Positions 37,430 through 45,813 of a stretch of 64,000 nt of DNA are shown here, piece after piece. The translations under genes and the position numbers were made by a program. Under the pieces are notes generated by a model, which saw nothing but the letters and a program-made list of their open reading frames with translations, did not search any database and was not told the origin of the DNA. The number at the start of each line of letters is the position of its first letter. Positions within the stretch are counted from its first letter, which is position 1. This DNA comes from Spirilliplanes yamanashiensis (GTDB lineage Bacteria > Actinomycetota > Actinomycetes > Mycobacteriales > Micromonosporaceae): positions 1 through 64,000 of the forward strand of contig NZ_BOOY01000003.1 of NCBI RefSeq assembly GCF_016863475.1. The letters run 5' to 3'.

Positions 37430-38038
37430 CTATGGCACGTCGGGCCGCGTCGCGGCGTGCAGCAGGTTGCGGATCGCCGTGGTGAGGTCGGCCCGGTTCG
37501 CGGCCGTGCCCGGCGCGGGGGCGGTGAGCGCGCCGGCCCCGGCGAGCCGGTCGAACAGCAGGCCGTCGACGGCGGCGACGAAGTGGTCGCCGCGCCGGGC
37601 GGGGTCGGGCGCGCCGAGCGCGGCGAGCAGGTCGCGGGCCTGGGCGCGCACGGCGACGCCGTAGTCCAGCACCGGGCGCAGCTCCGGGTGGTGGGTGGCC
37701 TCGAGCAGGCAGGCGTAGCGGGCGAGCGTGCGGGTGCGGCCGGTGCTGAGCCAGCGGTCGAGCAGGGCGGCGGCGCCGGCGGCGAGCGCGTCGAGGTCGC
37801 CGGGTGCGCCGGTGACGCCCTGGGCGCGCTGGTCGGCGTCGTCGAGGTCGCCGAGGCGCCGCACGACGGCCTCGATGAGGGCCTTGCGGGTGCGGAAGTA
37901 CGCGGACGCGGTGCCGGCGGGCAGCCCGGCGCGGGCGTCGACGGCGCGGTGGGTGAGCCCGCGCATGCCGGACTCCGCGATCAACGCGATGGCCGCGTCG
38001 GTGAGGGAGGCGAACCGCTCGGGTGTCGTGCGTGGCAT
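37430..38038 (-). CDS. TetR-family transcriptional regulator
   Basis: The 202-residue protein has an N-terminal helix-turn-helix (ALIAESGMRGLTHRAVDARAGLPAGTASAYFRTRKALIEAV) seen over residues 17-58, followed by an all-helical ligand-binding domain. It is divergent from an FAD monooxygenase, with a perfect inverted repeat between them beginning 8 bp upstream of its start. It probably represses itself and the monooxygenase, and also the downstream serine hydrolase by co-transcription. The ligand is unknown. Confidence 0.88.
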   Translation of the reverse strand: MPRTTPERFASLTDAAIALIAESGMRGLTHRAVDARAGLPAGTASAYFRTRKALIEAVVRRLGDLDDADQRAQGVTGAPGDLDALAAGAAALLDRWLSTGRTRTLARYACLLEATHHPELRPVLDYGVAVRAQARDLLAALGAPDPARRGDHFVAAVDGLLFDRLAGAGALTAPAPGTAANRADLTTAIRNLLHAATRPDVP

Positions 38039-38045
38039 ATGCTTG

Positions 38046-38061
38046 TTCTACATCCGTAGAA
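38046..38061. promoter_or_regulatory. TetR-type operator: 6-bp arms, 4-bp spacer
   Basis: TTCTAC-ATCC-GTAGAA is a perfect palindrome in the 34-bp gap between the divergent TetR and monooxygenase starts. The local A/T content stands out from its surroundings. The two genes are so close that a bound dimer would block both promoters. Confidence 0.75.
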
Positions 38062-38072
38062 AGGTGGGCGGT

Positions 38073-39167
38073 ATGCGGGCGGTGGTGGTCGGTGGCGGCA
38101 TCGGCGGGCTCAGCGCGGCGATCGCGCTGCGCCGGGCGGGCTGGGACGACGTGACGGTACTCGAACGCGCACCCGCCTTCGGCGAGGTCGGCGCCGGCAT
38201 CACGTTGCAGGCCAACGCCCTCGCCGGCCTCGACGCGCTCGGCGTCGGCGCCGCCGTGCGCGGTCGCGGCGGCGTGGACGCACCCGGCGGCACCCGCACC
38301 CCCGACGGCCGCTGGCTGGCCCGCATCGACGCCCGCCGCCTCGAAGCCGCCCTCGGCACCAACGCCCTCGGCATCCACCGGGCCGACCTGCACGCCACGC
38401 TTCGCGCCGCCCTGCCCGCCGCCGCCCTGCGCCCCGGCAGCCCCGTCACCGACCCCGGCGAGCTCGACGCCGACCTGGTCGTCGGCGCGGACGGCATCGA
38501 CAGCGTCGTGCGCCGCACCGTGTACCCCGAGGCTCCCGCGCCCGCCTGCGTCGGCACCGCGGCGTGGCGCGGCGTCACCGACGAGCCCTGGCGCGGCGAG
38601 CTGACCGTCGCCATCACCTGGGGCCCCGGCACCGAGTTCGGCATCGTGCCGCTCGGCGACGGCCGCGTGTACTGGTTCGCCGCCGTCCTCGCCCCGCCCG
38701 GCGCGAAGTACGACGACCACCACGCCGAGGTACGCCGGCGGTTCGGCCACTGGCACCCGCCCGTCGGCGCCCTCATCGACGCCACCAGCACGCTGCTCTA
38801 CCACGACCTGCGGCACCTGCCCGCGCCGCTGCCCAGCTACGTGCGCGGCCGGGTCGCGCTGCTCGGCGACGCCGCCCACGCCATGACGCCCAACCTCGGC
38901 CAGGGCGGCGCCCAGGCCATCGAGGACGCCGTCGTGCTCGGCCAGGTGTGCCGCCCCGGCCGCCCCGTCGCCGAGGCCCTCGCCGAGTACGACGCCCGCC
39001 GCCGCCCCCGCTCCCAGGCCGTGGCGGCCGCCTCGTACCGGATCGGCCGGTTCGGCCAGCAGCTGCGCAACCCGCTCGCCGTCGCCGCCCGCAACGCCGC
39101 CGTCCGGCTCACCCCGTCGTCGGTGGCGCTGCGGTCCATGGCCCGGTACGCCGACTGGCGGCCCTGA
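38073..39167 (+). CDS. FAD-dependent monooxygenase (PHBH/salicylate-hydroxylase-like)
   Basis: The ATG at 38073 follows AAGGTGG. The 364-residue protein has the FAD-binding GxGxxG-type start VVVGGGIGGLSAAIALRRAG, acidic end of beta-2 in VTVLERAP, the DG motif VVGADGIDSVVRRTVY and the second FAD motif RVALLGDAAHAMTPNLGQGGAQAIEDA. These are diagnostic of single-component class A flavoprotein hydroxylases using NAD(P)H. The substrate is probably a small aromatic or phenolic compound; control by the divergent TetR suggests inducible degradation or detoxification. Confidence 0.9.
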   Translation: MRAVVVGGGIGGLSAAIALRRAGWDDVTVLERAPAFGEVGAGITLQANALAGLDALGVGAAVRGRGGVDAPGGTRTPDGRWLARIDARRLEAALGTNALGIHRADLHATLRAALPAAALRPGSPVTDPGELDADLVVGADGIDSVVRRTVYPEAPAPACVGTAAWRGVTDEPWRGELTVAITWGPGTEFGIVPLGDGRVYWFAAVLAPPGAKYDDHHAEVRRRFGHWHPPVGALIDATSTLLYHDLRHLPAPLPSYVRGRVALLGDAAHAMTPNLGQGGAQAIEDAVVLGQVCRPGRPVAEALAEYDARRRPRSQAVAAASYRIGRFGQQLRNPLAVAARNAAVRLTPSSVALRSMARYADWRP

Positions 39168-39225
39168 CCCCGCCGTGACCCGGCCCTGGCGCGGGCCCGG
39201 TGATCTCCGTGCCACGATGTACGGC

Positions 39226-40050
39226 ATGGGTCCGGTCGCGTTCGTGCTGGGCGGCGGCGGAGTCCTCGGCGCCGTCGAGGTCGGCATGCTGCGCGCCCTG
39301 TTCCGCGCCGGCTACCGCCCCGACCTGGTGCTCGGCACCTCCATCGGGGCGGTGAACGGCGCCCTCGTCGCCGCCGACCCCACCGAGGCCGCCACCGACC
39401 GGCTCCTGCGGCTGTGGACCTCGCCCGAGGCCGCCGCCGTGTACGGCGACTCCATCGCCCGGCAGATGCGCCGGTTCGCGGCCCGCACCCACCTGCACTC
39501 GCCGCTCCCGCTGCGCTCCCTGCTCGCCCGCGAACTCGGCGACGCCGCCACGTTCGCCGACCTCAAGGTGCCGTTCCGCTGCTGCGCCGCCAGCATCGAA
39601 CGCGCCGCCGAGCACTGGTTCACCGACGGCCCGCTCGTCGACGCGGTGCTGGCGTCCGCGTCCGTGCCCGGCCTGCTGCCGCCCGCCCTGATCGGCGGCG
39701 AGCACTTCGTCGACGGCGGCATCGTCAACTCCATCCCCGTCGGCGAGGCCGTCCAGCTCGGCGCCCGCGAGGTGTTCGTGCTCCAGGTCGGCCGCATCGA
39801 ACGCCCGCTCGTCCCGCCGAAGCGCCCGTGGGAGGTCGCCCAGGTCGCGTTCGAGATCGCCCGCCGGCACCGGTTCGCCCGCGAGATCGCCGCCCTGCCC
39901 GCCGACGTGCGCGTGCACGTGCTGCCCACCGGCGGCGGCGAGGCCCGCGACGACACGCCGTGGGCGTACCGCGACATGGCCGCCGTCGGCCGCCGGATCA
40001 GTCGCGCCTACACCGCCACCCGGCGCTACCTGAACGAGATCGAGCGATGA
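39226..40050 (+). CDS. Patatin-like phospholipase (RssA-type)
   Basis: With the ATG at 39226 (MGPVAFVLGGGGVLG; 39217 is an alternative) the protein has 274 residues. Family motifs are the oxyanion loop GGGGVLG, nucleophile S39 in GTSIGAVNG, and the Asp of the dyad in VDGGIVNS. It is soluble by sequence and likely a Ser/Asp-dyad lipid acyl hydrolase on the cytosolic membrane face. It overlaps by ATGA an acyltransferase gene, suggesting a deacylation-reacylation pair. Confidence 0.88.
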   Translation: MGPVAFVLGGGGVLGAVEVGMLRALFRAGYRPDLVLGTSIGAVNGALVAADPTEAATDRLLRLWTSPEAAAVYGDSIARQMRRFAARTHLHSPLPLRSLLARELGDAATFADLKVPFRCCAASIERAAEHWFTDGPLVDAVLASASVPGLLPPALIGGEHFVDGGIVNSIPVGEAVQLGAREVFVLQVGRIERPLVPPKRPWEVAQVAFEIARRHRFAREIAALPADVRVHVLPTGGGEARDDTPWAYRDMAAVGRRISRAYTATRRYLNEIER

Positions 40051-41054
40051 TCCCCCCGGTGTGGCTGCGCCGCCTCGTCATCGCCCCGCTCGTCGTGCTG
40101 CTCGCGCTCGTCGTCGTCACCACGCTGCCGGTGTGGCTGCTCGCCGCCCTGTTCGCCACCGCGTTCGTGCCCGGCCGGCTCAGGCTGCCCCGCCTCGTCT
40201 GGCTGGTCGTCGTCTACCTGGTGTGGGACGCCGCCGCTATCGTGTCGCTGTTCGTCCTGTGGGTGGCGTCCGGCTTCGGGTGGAAGATCCGCACCGCCGG
40301 CTTCCAGCGCGCCCACTACGTGCTGGTCGGCGCGTTCCTGCGGGCCCTGTTCTGGCAGGCCCGCTGGGCGCTGCACCTCGACATCGACGTCGTCGGCACC
40401 GACCCCGACACCGCCCTGCCGGGCCGCCCCGAGATCGTCGTCAGCCGCCACGCCGGCCCCGGCGACTCGTTCATCCTCATCCACGCCCTGGTCAACTGGT
40501 TCCAGCGCGAACCGCGCATCGTCCTCAAGTGGACCCTGCAGTGGGACCCGGCCGTCGACGTCATGCTCAACCGGCTGCCCAACCGCTTCATCGCGCCCGG
40601 CCACACCCCCGGCCAGACCATCGAGGACGAGATCTACGGCCTCGTCACCGGCCTCGACCACAACGACGCCTTCGTGATCTTCCCCGAGGGCGGCAACTTC
40701 ACCCCGAGCCGCCGCGTCCGCGCCATCGAACGCCTCCGCTCCCGCGGCCTCGCCGACATGGCCGTCCGCGCCGAACAGCTCCAGCACGTCCTCGCCCCCA
40801 AACCCGGCGGCCTCCTCCAAGCCCTCGACGCCGCCCCCGACGCCGGCGTCATCTTCGTCGCCCACACCGGCCTCGACCGCATGCTCACCGCCGCCGACCT
40901 GTGGCGCGAACTGCCCATGGACAAGCGGATCATCATGCGTTTCTGGTCCGTCGACCCCGAGGACGTCCCGGCCGGGGAGGACGAGCGCATCGCCTGGCTG
41001 TACGACTGGTGGGCGCGCATCGACGCCTGGATCGAGGAGAACCGCCCCCGCTAG
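40047..41054 (+). CDS. Membrane PlsC-like acyltransferase
   Basis: The 335-residue protein starts with two or three hydrophobic helices (residues 7-85) followed by a 1-acylglycerol-phosphate acyltransferase-like domain: HX4D block in SRHAGPGDSF, and the block III equivalent IFPEGGNFT. The order and long N-terminal membrane region set it apart from canonical PlsC. Co-translation with the patatin suggests phospholipid remodelling. The acyl acceptor is unknown. The cutA gene follows after 9 bp. Confidence 0.85.
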   Translation: MIPPVWLRRLVIAPLVVLLALVVVTTLPVWLLAALFATAFVPGRLRLPRLVWLVVVYLVWDAAAIVSLFVLWVASGFGWKIRTAGFQRAHYVLVGAFLRALFWQARWALHLDIDVVGTDPDTALPGRPEIVVSRHAGPGDSFILIHALVNWFQREPRIVLKWTLQWDPAVDVMLNRLPNRFIAPGHTPGQTIEDEIYGLVTGLDHNDAFVIFPEGGNFTPSRRVRAIERLRSRGLADMAVRAEQLQHVLAPKPGGLLQALDAAPDAGVIFVAHTGLDRMLTAADLWRELPMDKRIIMRFWSVDPEDVPAGEDERIAWLYDWWARIDAWIEENRPR

Positions 41055-41063
41055 CGTGGACCC

Positions 41064-41390
41064 GTGAAACCGATCGTCATCGTCACCACCACCGTGAACG
41101 ACCGCACCACCGCCGACCGCCTCGCCGCCAACGCCGTCGCCGTCCGCCTCGCCGCCTGCGCCCAGGTGTCCGGCCCGCTGACCAGCACGTACCACTGGCG
41201 CGGCGACGTCGAATCGGCCGTCGAACACCAGGTGACCTTCAAGACGGCCGAGGACCGCGCCGACGCGCTGGTCGCCCACCTGGTGGAGGCGCACCCGTAC
41301 GAGGTGCCGGAGGTCGTGGTGGTCCCGGCGACGGGCGGCAACGCGGCGTACGCCTCCTGGGTGTTCGAGGAGACCCGAGCCGAGCGGTGA
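41064..41390 (+). CDS. cutA: CutA1-type divalent-cation tolerance protein
   Basis: The 108-residue protein has the CutA trimer fold features: VIVTTTVNDRTTADRLA, AACAQVSGPLTSTYHWRGDVE, FKTAEDR and HPYEVPEVVVVPATGGNAAYASWV. It is a cytosolic, ferredoxin-like small protein, linked historically to copper tolerance, though a signalling role is more likely. Length is typical. It ends the patatin-acyltransferase run. Confidence 0.93.
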   Translation: MKPIVIVTTTVNDRTTADRLAANAVAVRLAACAQVSGPLTSTYHWRGDVESAVEHQVTFKTAEDRADALVAHLVEAHPYEVPEVVVVPATGGNAAYASWVFEETRAER

Positions 41391-41445
41391 CCGTGTCCGG
41401 CGTCCGCCGCGTCGTCGGGTGGCGTCGCAGTGCTACATCGGAAGG

Positions 41446-42006
41446 GTGACGAATCCGCTTCTTCCTTACATTCCGCTTTTCACGACCGCAGGCGCGCTCG
41501 CGGGCGTGATCTTCACACTGGTCTGGAACGGCCGCCGGGAGCGCCGGAACCTTCGCATCGCGCGGACAGACGAGTATCGCCGCGAGACGCGGGTGGCCAT
41601 CGCCGAACTGCTCGCGGCGGCGGCCCACTTCCAGACCTCGGCAACGACCATGGGACATGTCTCCAACTGGACCGGACAGGGGTTCGAGCGGGCCACAGCC
41701 CTCAAGGACGAGCTGGAGCGGTGCCGACTCGAGCTGAGGACGAAGGTCGGCATCGCGCTTCTCCTCGTGCAGGCCGACGAGATCCGCGATGGAGTATTCG
41801 ACATGGATCGGCACTTTCGCGGCGCGTGCGATGGCATCCACCGGCTGGCAGAGGCCTTCTGGGGCACATCCCCTGAGGACATCGCCCCTGCCGAGCGGGA
41901 CACGGCCACCGCGCTGGAAGCCTTCGCGGAGGCGGTGTTCCGGGTGCACGAACGGTCGATCCGGTGCCTCAGACCGACCGTTTTCGAGGAGGCCGTGGTG
42001 CGGTGA
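41446..42006 (+). CDS. Membrane-anchored helical protein of unknown function
   Basis: The GTG at 41446 follows GGAAG closely. The 186-residue protein begins MTNPLLPYIPLFTTAGALAG with one TM helix (about 9-28), then a basic stretch (WNGRRERRNLRIARTDEYRRE) and a helical soluble domain. I do not recognise the family. Its codon use is less GC3-rich than neighbours. The last 38 bp overlap the convergent prfH gene. It might be a recent arrival; nothing in it suggests a catalytic role. Confidence 0.65.
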   Translation: MTNPLLPYIPLFTTAGALAGVIFTLVWNGRRERRNLRIARTDEYRRETRVAIAELLAAAAHFQTSATTMGHVSNWTGQGFERATALKDELERCRLELRTKVGIALLLVQADEIRDGVFDMDRHFRGACDGIHRLAEAFWGTSPEDIAPAERDTATALEAFAEAVFRVHERSIRCLRPTVFEEAVVR

Positions 42007-42631
42007 CGGTCCGCGCGTCCGGGCGTTCGGTGCGGATCGGGTCGCCGCGGACCAGGTCGTCGTGCAGGCGCCAGCGGGCCGTCGTCGCCGATCGGGTCGC
42101 CGCTTCGGCGTGGTCCGCGAGGCGGCGGCGGAGCAGGTCGAGGGCCAGGCGGCGGTTGAGGGTGAACTGGCGTTCCGTGTCGACGACCACGACCGTGCCC
42201 GACGGGCGGTGGGTGGCGCGGGCCGCGGTGCTGGCCTTATTGCGGTGCTGGCCGCCCGGGCCGCCCGTGCGGCAGCCCACCACGTCGACGTCGGCCTCGG
42301 CGAAGGCGGGGACGACGGCGGGGGCGGCGGGCACGGGCCGGGCCGTCACGTACCAGTTCTTGCGGGCGTGGCCCGGCCGGTACGGGCTCGGGGCCTGCCA
42401 ACACAGCGTGCCCGTCCAGGCGGCGGCGAGCTCCGCGGCGCCGGCGCCGGCGATGCGGACCACCACCGAGCGGTACGTGCCCGGCCGGTCGCCGGGGACG
42501 GCGGAGACGCGGCGGGTGCGCAGGGAGTGGCGGGCGGCGGCCGACTCCAGGCGGGTGGCGAGGCGGGCGACCGCCCAGGCGCACTCCTGCGGGCCGCGGC
42601 CGGCGGACAGCAGGAGGTCGGTGGTGGTCAC
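41969..42631 (-). CDS. prfH: Peptide chain release factor H-like protein
   Basis: The 220-residue protein contains the peptidyl-tRNA-hydrolysis motif in VGCRTGGPGGQHRNKASTAAR (GGQ at its centre), followed by RFT-like residues and a basic C-terminal tail (RRLALDLLRRRLADH, APRPPRKRSV). It lacks the stop-codon-recognition domain, as RF-H does. Its GTG overlaps the rtcB stop by GTGA. RF-H with RtcB is known as a rescue and repair system for ribosomes with cleaved rRNA; this gene pair matches it. Its tail overlaps the convergent unknown gene. Confidence 0.85.
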   Translation of the reverse strand: MTTTDLLLSAGRGPQECAWAVARLATRLESAAARHSLRTRRVSAVPGDRPGTYRSVVVRIAGAGAAELAAAWTGTLCWQAPSPYRPGHARKNWYVTARPVPAAPAVVPAFAEADVDVVGCRTGGPGGQHRNKASTAARATHRPSGTVVVVDTERQFTLNRRLALDLLRRRLADHAEAATRSATTARWRLHDDLVRGDPIRTERPDARTVTAPRPPRKRSV

Positions 42632-43746
42632 GGCCGGCCCCGGCGGCGGCGCGGGCCCTGGTCGGCGGTCTTGTAGGTGACCAGCGGGACCGTCGTCGCG
42701 ACCGGGGTGGCCAGGCCGTGGGCGGTCAGGTCGCCGATCACCTGCTCGATGCGTTTGTACGCCGTCGGCGCCTCCTCGAACAGCAGCTGCCGGTCGCCGC
42801 ACACCACCAGGGAGCCGACCGGTGTGCGGCGCAGTTCCTCGACGGTGTGCTTGGCCTTGCCGCGGCGCAGCGCGTCGGCGCGGGACATCTTGCGGCCGGC
42901 GCCGTGCGCGACGGAGTGGCCCGCGTCCGCGCCGGCGTGGGCCGCGACCAGGTACGACGGGGTGCCGCGGGTGCCGGCGACGAGCACGTCGCGGCCGTCG
43001 CCGGGGGCGGCGCCCTTGCGGTGCAGGTAGGCGCCGTCGCGGATCTCGACGAGGTTGTGGCACTCGTCGACGACCGGCTCGGTGGGTTCGGCGCCCAGGG
43101 CGTGGGCGACCCGGGCGGCCATCAGGCGCCGGTTGAGCCGGCCCCAGCGCACGGCGGCGTCGTGCCGGGCCAGGTAGGCGGCCGGGTCGGGGGCGGGGCC
43201 CGCGCCGTGCACCTCGGTGTGGGCGCGCAGGATGCGCTCGCCGAGGCCGCGGGAGCCGCTGTGCACGACCAGCACCGGGTCGCCCGCGGCGAGGCCGAGG
43301 CGTCCGGCGTGCGCGGGCTCGAACACGGTGCCGACGCGGGCCAGCTCGACGAAGTGGTTGCCGCGGCCGACGGTGCCGAGGCCGTCGAGGTGGCCGAGCG
43401 GCACGTCGCCGCCGATCGCGTCCCAGGCGGGGTCGCCGGGCTCCGGCGGTACGTCGAGGTCGGGGAACCGGGCGGCGAGCCGTTCCGGCACGACCCGCTT
43501 GAGGCGGATCGGGAACACGGCGATGCCGCAGCCGATGTCGGAGCCCACCAGGAACGGGTACAGCACGGCCGACGTCATCGCGGCGCCGATCGGGGCGCCC
43601 TTGCCGGGGTGCAGGTCGGGCATGGCGGCGACGTGCAGCATGCCGTCGAGCGCGGCCACCTGGTGGCACTGGTCGACGGCGGCGGACTCGATCCAGCTGG
43701 ACGGGGAGGCGAACACGGTGACGGTCGCCGAGAGGTGCTGAGACAA
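42628..43746 (-). CDS. rtcB: RtcB-family RNA ligase (RtcB2 type, paired with PrfH)
   Basis: A TTG at 43746 (LSQHLSATVTVFAS) lies 8 nt after GGAGAG. The 372-residue protein has Mn/GTP ligase motifs: AMPDLHPGKGAPIGAAM, VGSDIGCGIAVF, GTVGRGNHFVE, VVHSGSRGLGE, GTRGTPSYLV, and the guanylylated-His region SVAHGAGRKMSR. Family function is joining 2',3'-cyclic phosphate (or 3'-phosphate) ends to 5'-OH RNA ends. Shorter than E. coli RtcB (about 408). Coupled to prfH, so damaged rRNA is the probable target. Confidence 0.92.
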   Translation of the reverse strand: MSQHLSATVTVFASPSSWIESAAVDQCHQVAALDGMLHVAAMPDLHPGKGAPIGAAMTSAVLYPFLVGSDIGCGIAVFPIRLKRVVPERLAARFPDLDVPPEPGDPAWDAIGGDVPLGHLDGLGTVGRGNHFVELARVGTVFEPAHAGRLGLAAGDPVLVVHSGSRGLGERILRAHTEVHGAGPAPDPAAYLARHDAAVRWGRLNRRLMAARVAHALGAEPTEPVVDECHNLVEIRDGAYLHRKGAAPGDGRDVLVAGTRGTPSYLVAAHAGADAGHSVAHGAGRKMSRADALRRGKAKHTVEELRRTPVGSLVVCGDRQLLFEEAPTAYKRIEQVIGDLTAHGLATPVATTVPLVTYKTADQGPRRRRGRP

Positions 43747-43856
43747 GGACGTTCTCTCCGCTGAAGGGCAGGGTGGACGGCAGGGGTGTGGGGTGCGGTC
43801 CGTCAGAACGTCATGGGTCAACCCTCGCGGAGCCCGGCGGCGCGGGCAACCGGATT

Positions 43857-44159
43857 TCAGGCGTCGAGCAGCTCCACCGTCACCCGCACCGTGTCGCCGG
43901 CGTCGACGCGCTCGGCGGTGCGCACGGCCCGCTTGACGGGCAGCACGTAGGTGTCGCGGGCGCTGTCGGGGAAGATCGACGTGGTCCACGTGCTGCGACC
44001 GAGGCTCGCGCGCACCCGCACCGAGCCGAAGCCGCGGCGCAGCCCGGCGGTGCGGGCGCGGATCTCGGCCGACGCCTCGGCGGGCAGGCTCACGAAGGTC
44101 CAGGTCTCGTCGCGGCGGGCGTCCCACACCCACAGCTCGGCGTCGAAGTCCACGTCCAC
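43857..44159 (-). CDS. DUF1905 domain protein
   Basis: The 100-residue product begins DVDFDAELWVWDARRDETWTFVSLP, has RASLGRSTWTTSIFPDSARDTYVLPVKRAVR and ends VRVTVELLDA, which is a complete DUF1905 beta-barrel domain. Members are often fused to YdeI-like partners, not seen here. Function unknown. It lies 30 bp after the DUF72 gene and 110 bp before rtcB on the same strand. Confidence 0.88.
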   Translation of the reverse strand: MDVDFDAELWVWDARRDETWTFVSLPAEASAEIRARTAGLRRGFGSVRVRASLGRSTWTTSIFPDSARDTYVLPVKRAVRTAERVDAGDTVRVTVELLDA

Positions 44160-44189
44160 CGGCGCAGCATGGCACGCGGGTCCGACACT

Positions 44190-45014
44190 TCAGAACAGGG
44201 TCGTGGGTTCCGGCTCGGGCAGCGGGGCCAGGCCGGGCACCCGGGCGCGCACCTCGTCGTGGAAGCGGCGGGCCAGCGGCGGGGCGTCCGCGTTGTTGGG
44301 GGTGTGGATGAACACGGTGGGGGAGCGGCCCTCGCGCAGCCACCCGGCGGTCACGTCGACCCAGTGCCGCCAGCCGCCGACCGTCTCGGCGGGGGCGTCG
44401 CGGCCGAGGTAGCGGACGATCGGCCGGTCGGTGAGGGCGTGCGAGCGGCGCGGCAGCCGCGGCTTCTTCGTCCAGGCGTCGCGCTCGGCGTCGCTGGTGG
44501 GCGGGGTCCGGAAGAACGCGGTGGTGTCGAACGGCACCCACTCGGCGCCCGCGGCGGCCAGGGCGTCCTCCAGCGGCGCCGGGTCGGCGAAGAACCCCGG
44601 GTGGCGCACCTCCACGGCGTACCGGTGGTCGCCGGGCAGGTCGCGCAGGAACGCGGCGAGCGTCGCCGTGTCCGCCGGGGCGAACGAGCCCGGCAGCTGG
44701 ATCCACAGCGCGTGGGTCCGCTCGCCGAGCGGCTCGATCGCGTGCAGGAACGCCCGCAGCTCCGCGCCGGCGCCGGTCAGGCGGCGCTCGTGGGTGATCG
44801 TCCGCGGCAGCTTCAGCACGAACCGGAACGCGGCGTCGGTCTGATCCGCCCACGACGCGACGGTGTCCCGTGCCGGGGTGGCGTAGAAGGTGGTGTTGCC
44901 CTCCACCGCGTTGCACCAGCCCGCGTACGCCCGCAGGCGCTCGTGCGGCGGCGCGGGGATGCGGGCCTGCCACGCCCGGTGGGTCCACATGGCACAGCCG
45001 ACGTGCAGTCGCAT
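44190..45014 (-). CDS. DUF72 (YecE-like) TIM-barrel protein
   Basis: The 274-residue protein opens MRLHVGCAMWTHRAWQARIP and shows the DUF72 pattern: YAGWCNAVEGNTTFYATP, FRFVLKLPRTITH, LWIQLPGSF, AVEVRHPGFF, VRYLGRD and FIHTPNNADAP. It is a cytosolic TIM-barrel family of uncertain role, sometimes proposed to act on nucleic acid damage. It follows the F420-type gene after 6 bp, so it is in the same transcript. Confidence 0.9.
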   Translation of the reverse strand: MRLHVGCAMWTHRAWQARIPAPPHERLRAYAGWCNAVEGNTTFYATPARDTVASWADQTDAAFRFVLKLPRTITHERRLTGAGAELRAFLHAIEPLGERTHALWIQLPGSFAPADTATLAAFLRDLPGDHRYAVEVRHPGFFADPAPLEDALAAAGAEWVPFDTTAFFRTPPTSDAERDAWTKKPRLPRRSHALTDRPIVRYLGRDAPAETVGGWRHWVDVTAGWLREGRSPTVFIHTPNNADAPPLARRFHDEVRARVPGLAPLPEPEPTTLF

Positions 45015-45020
45015 GCGGCG

Positions 45021-45440
45021 TCAGGCGCGCTCGAGCACCACCACCGGGATCTCCCGGTCGGTCTTCGTCTGGTACTGGTCGTAGTCGGGCCAGACCTCGG
45101 TCATCGTCGCCCACATCTCCGGCTTCTCCGCCGGCGTCGCCACCCGGGCCCGGGCGCGGAACCGGTCGCCCTTGATCTGCACCTCGACGTCCGGGTCGGC
45201 CTGCAGGTTGACGAACCAGGCCGGCGGCGCGTCCGCCCCGCCCTTGGAGGCCACGACGAGGTACGCGTCGCCGTGCTCGCGGTAGATCAGCGCGTGCGAC
45301 CGCTGCTCGCCGGACCGGCGGCCGGTGGTGAACAGGATCAGGATCGTCGTCCCGTTGCGCCAGTGGTAGCCGTCCTCGCCGTCCGTCTCCAGGTAGCGGG
45401 CGACGTGCGCGGGACCGTGCAGGTCGGTGGCAGCAGTCAT
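45021..45440 (-). CDS. Deazaflavin (F420)-dependent nitroreductase-family protein
   Basis: The ATG at 45440 (MTAATDLHGPAHVARYLETDGEDGYHW by position, residues 1-27) opens a 139-residue protein. It has ILILFTTGRRSGEQRSHALIY, VVASKGGADAPPAWFVNLQADPDV and WPDYDQYQTKTDREIPVVVLE, typical of the Ddn split-barrel family that binds F420. Substrate unknown; these enzymes reduce quinones or other activated double bonds. Its start overlaps the MmcQ-like stop by ATGA. Confidence 0.9.
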   Translation of the reverse strand: MTAATDLHGPAHVARYLETDGEDGYHWRNGTTILILFTTGRRSGEQRSHALIYREHGDAYLVVASKGGADAPPAWFVNLQADPDVEVQIKGDRFRARARVATPAEKPEMWATMTEVWPDYDQYQTKTDREIPVVVLERA

Positions 45441-45787
45441 GGTTCCGACCCTACGCCGCGCATCCGCCACGCGTCGGTGACGAGCTCGGTGAGGCGGTCG
45501 ACGTCCACCGCGGCCAGCCGCAGCATGACCAGCGGCCAGCCCTCGTAGCCGGGGGCGGTGAAGAACAGGTCGGGCTCGCCGAGCAGCAGCGCCTGCTTCT
45601 CCGCCTCGTCGCCGACGAACAGCACGGCGACGTCGGTGCGGATCCGGCGCGGCCGGCCGGGCAGGCGTTCCGGGTACGACCAGACGAAGCCCTTGCCGGC
45701 GACCCGGAAGTCGAAGCCGTCGCTGTCGACCTCGACCACGCCGGGCAGCGACAGGGCGAGGCGGCGGACGTCGTCTGCGTCAGCCAC
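45437..45787 (-). CDS. MmcQ/YjbR-type protein
   Basis: The GTG at 45787 follows GGAGGG by a few bases. The 116-residue product has the family plan: VRRLALSLPGVVEVDSDGFDFRVAGKGFVW, then VLFVGDEAEKQALL and FFTAPGYEGWPLVMLRLAAVD, ending with a helix that includes LVTDAWRMRG. It is a CyaY-like fold that may bind DNA or act as a double-winged protein; the role is unknown. Coupled to the downstream F420-type gene. Confidence 0.85.
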   Translation of the reverse strand: MADADDVRRLALSLPGVVEVDSDGFDFRVAGKGFVWSYPERLPGRPRRIRTDVAVLFVGDEAEKQALLLGEPDLFFTAPGYEGWPLVMLRLAAVDVDRLTELVTDAWRMRGVGSEP

Positions 45788-45813
45788 CCCGCCCTCCTCG
45801 CATGGGTGGGAGA

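Noticed and set aside
36195-39287. 1030-codon minus-strand frame covering the TetR and monooxygenase region
   Set aside because: Only the part below 37421 has the serine-hydrolase domain and lipobox; the rest is opposite or out of frame with well-defined genes.
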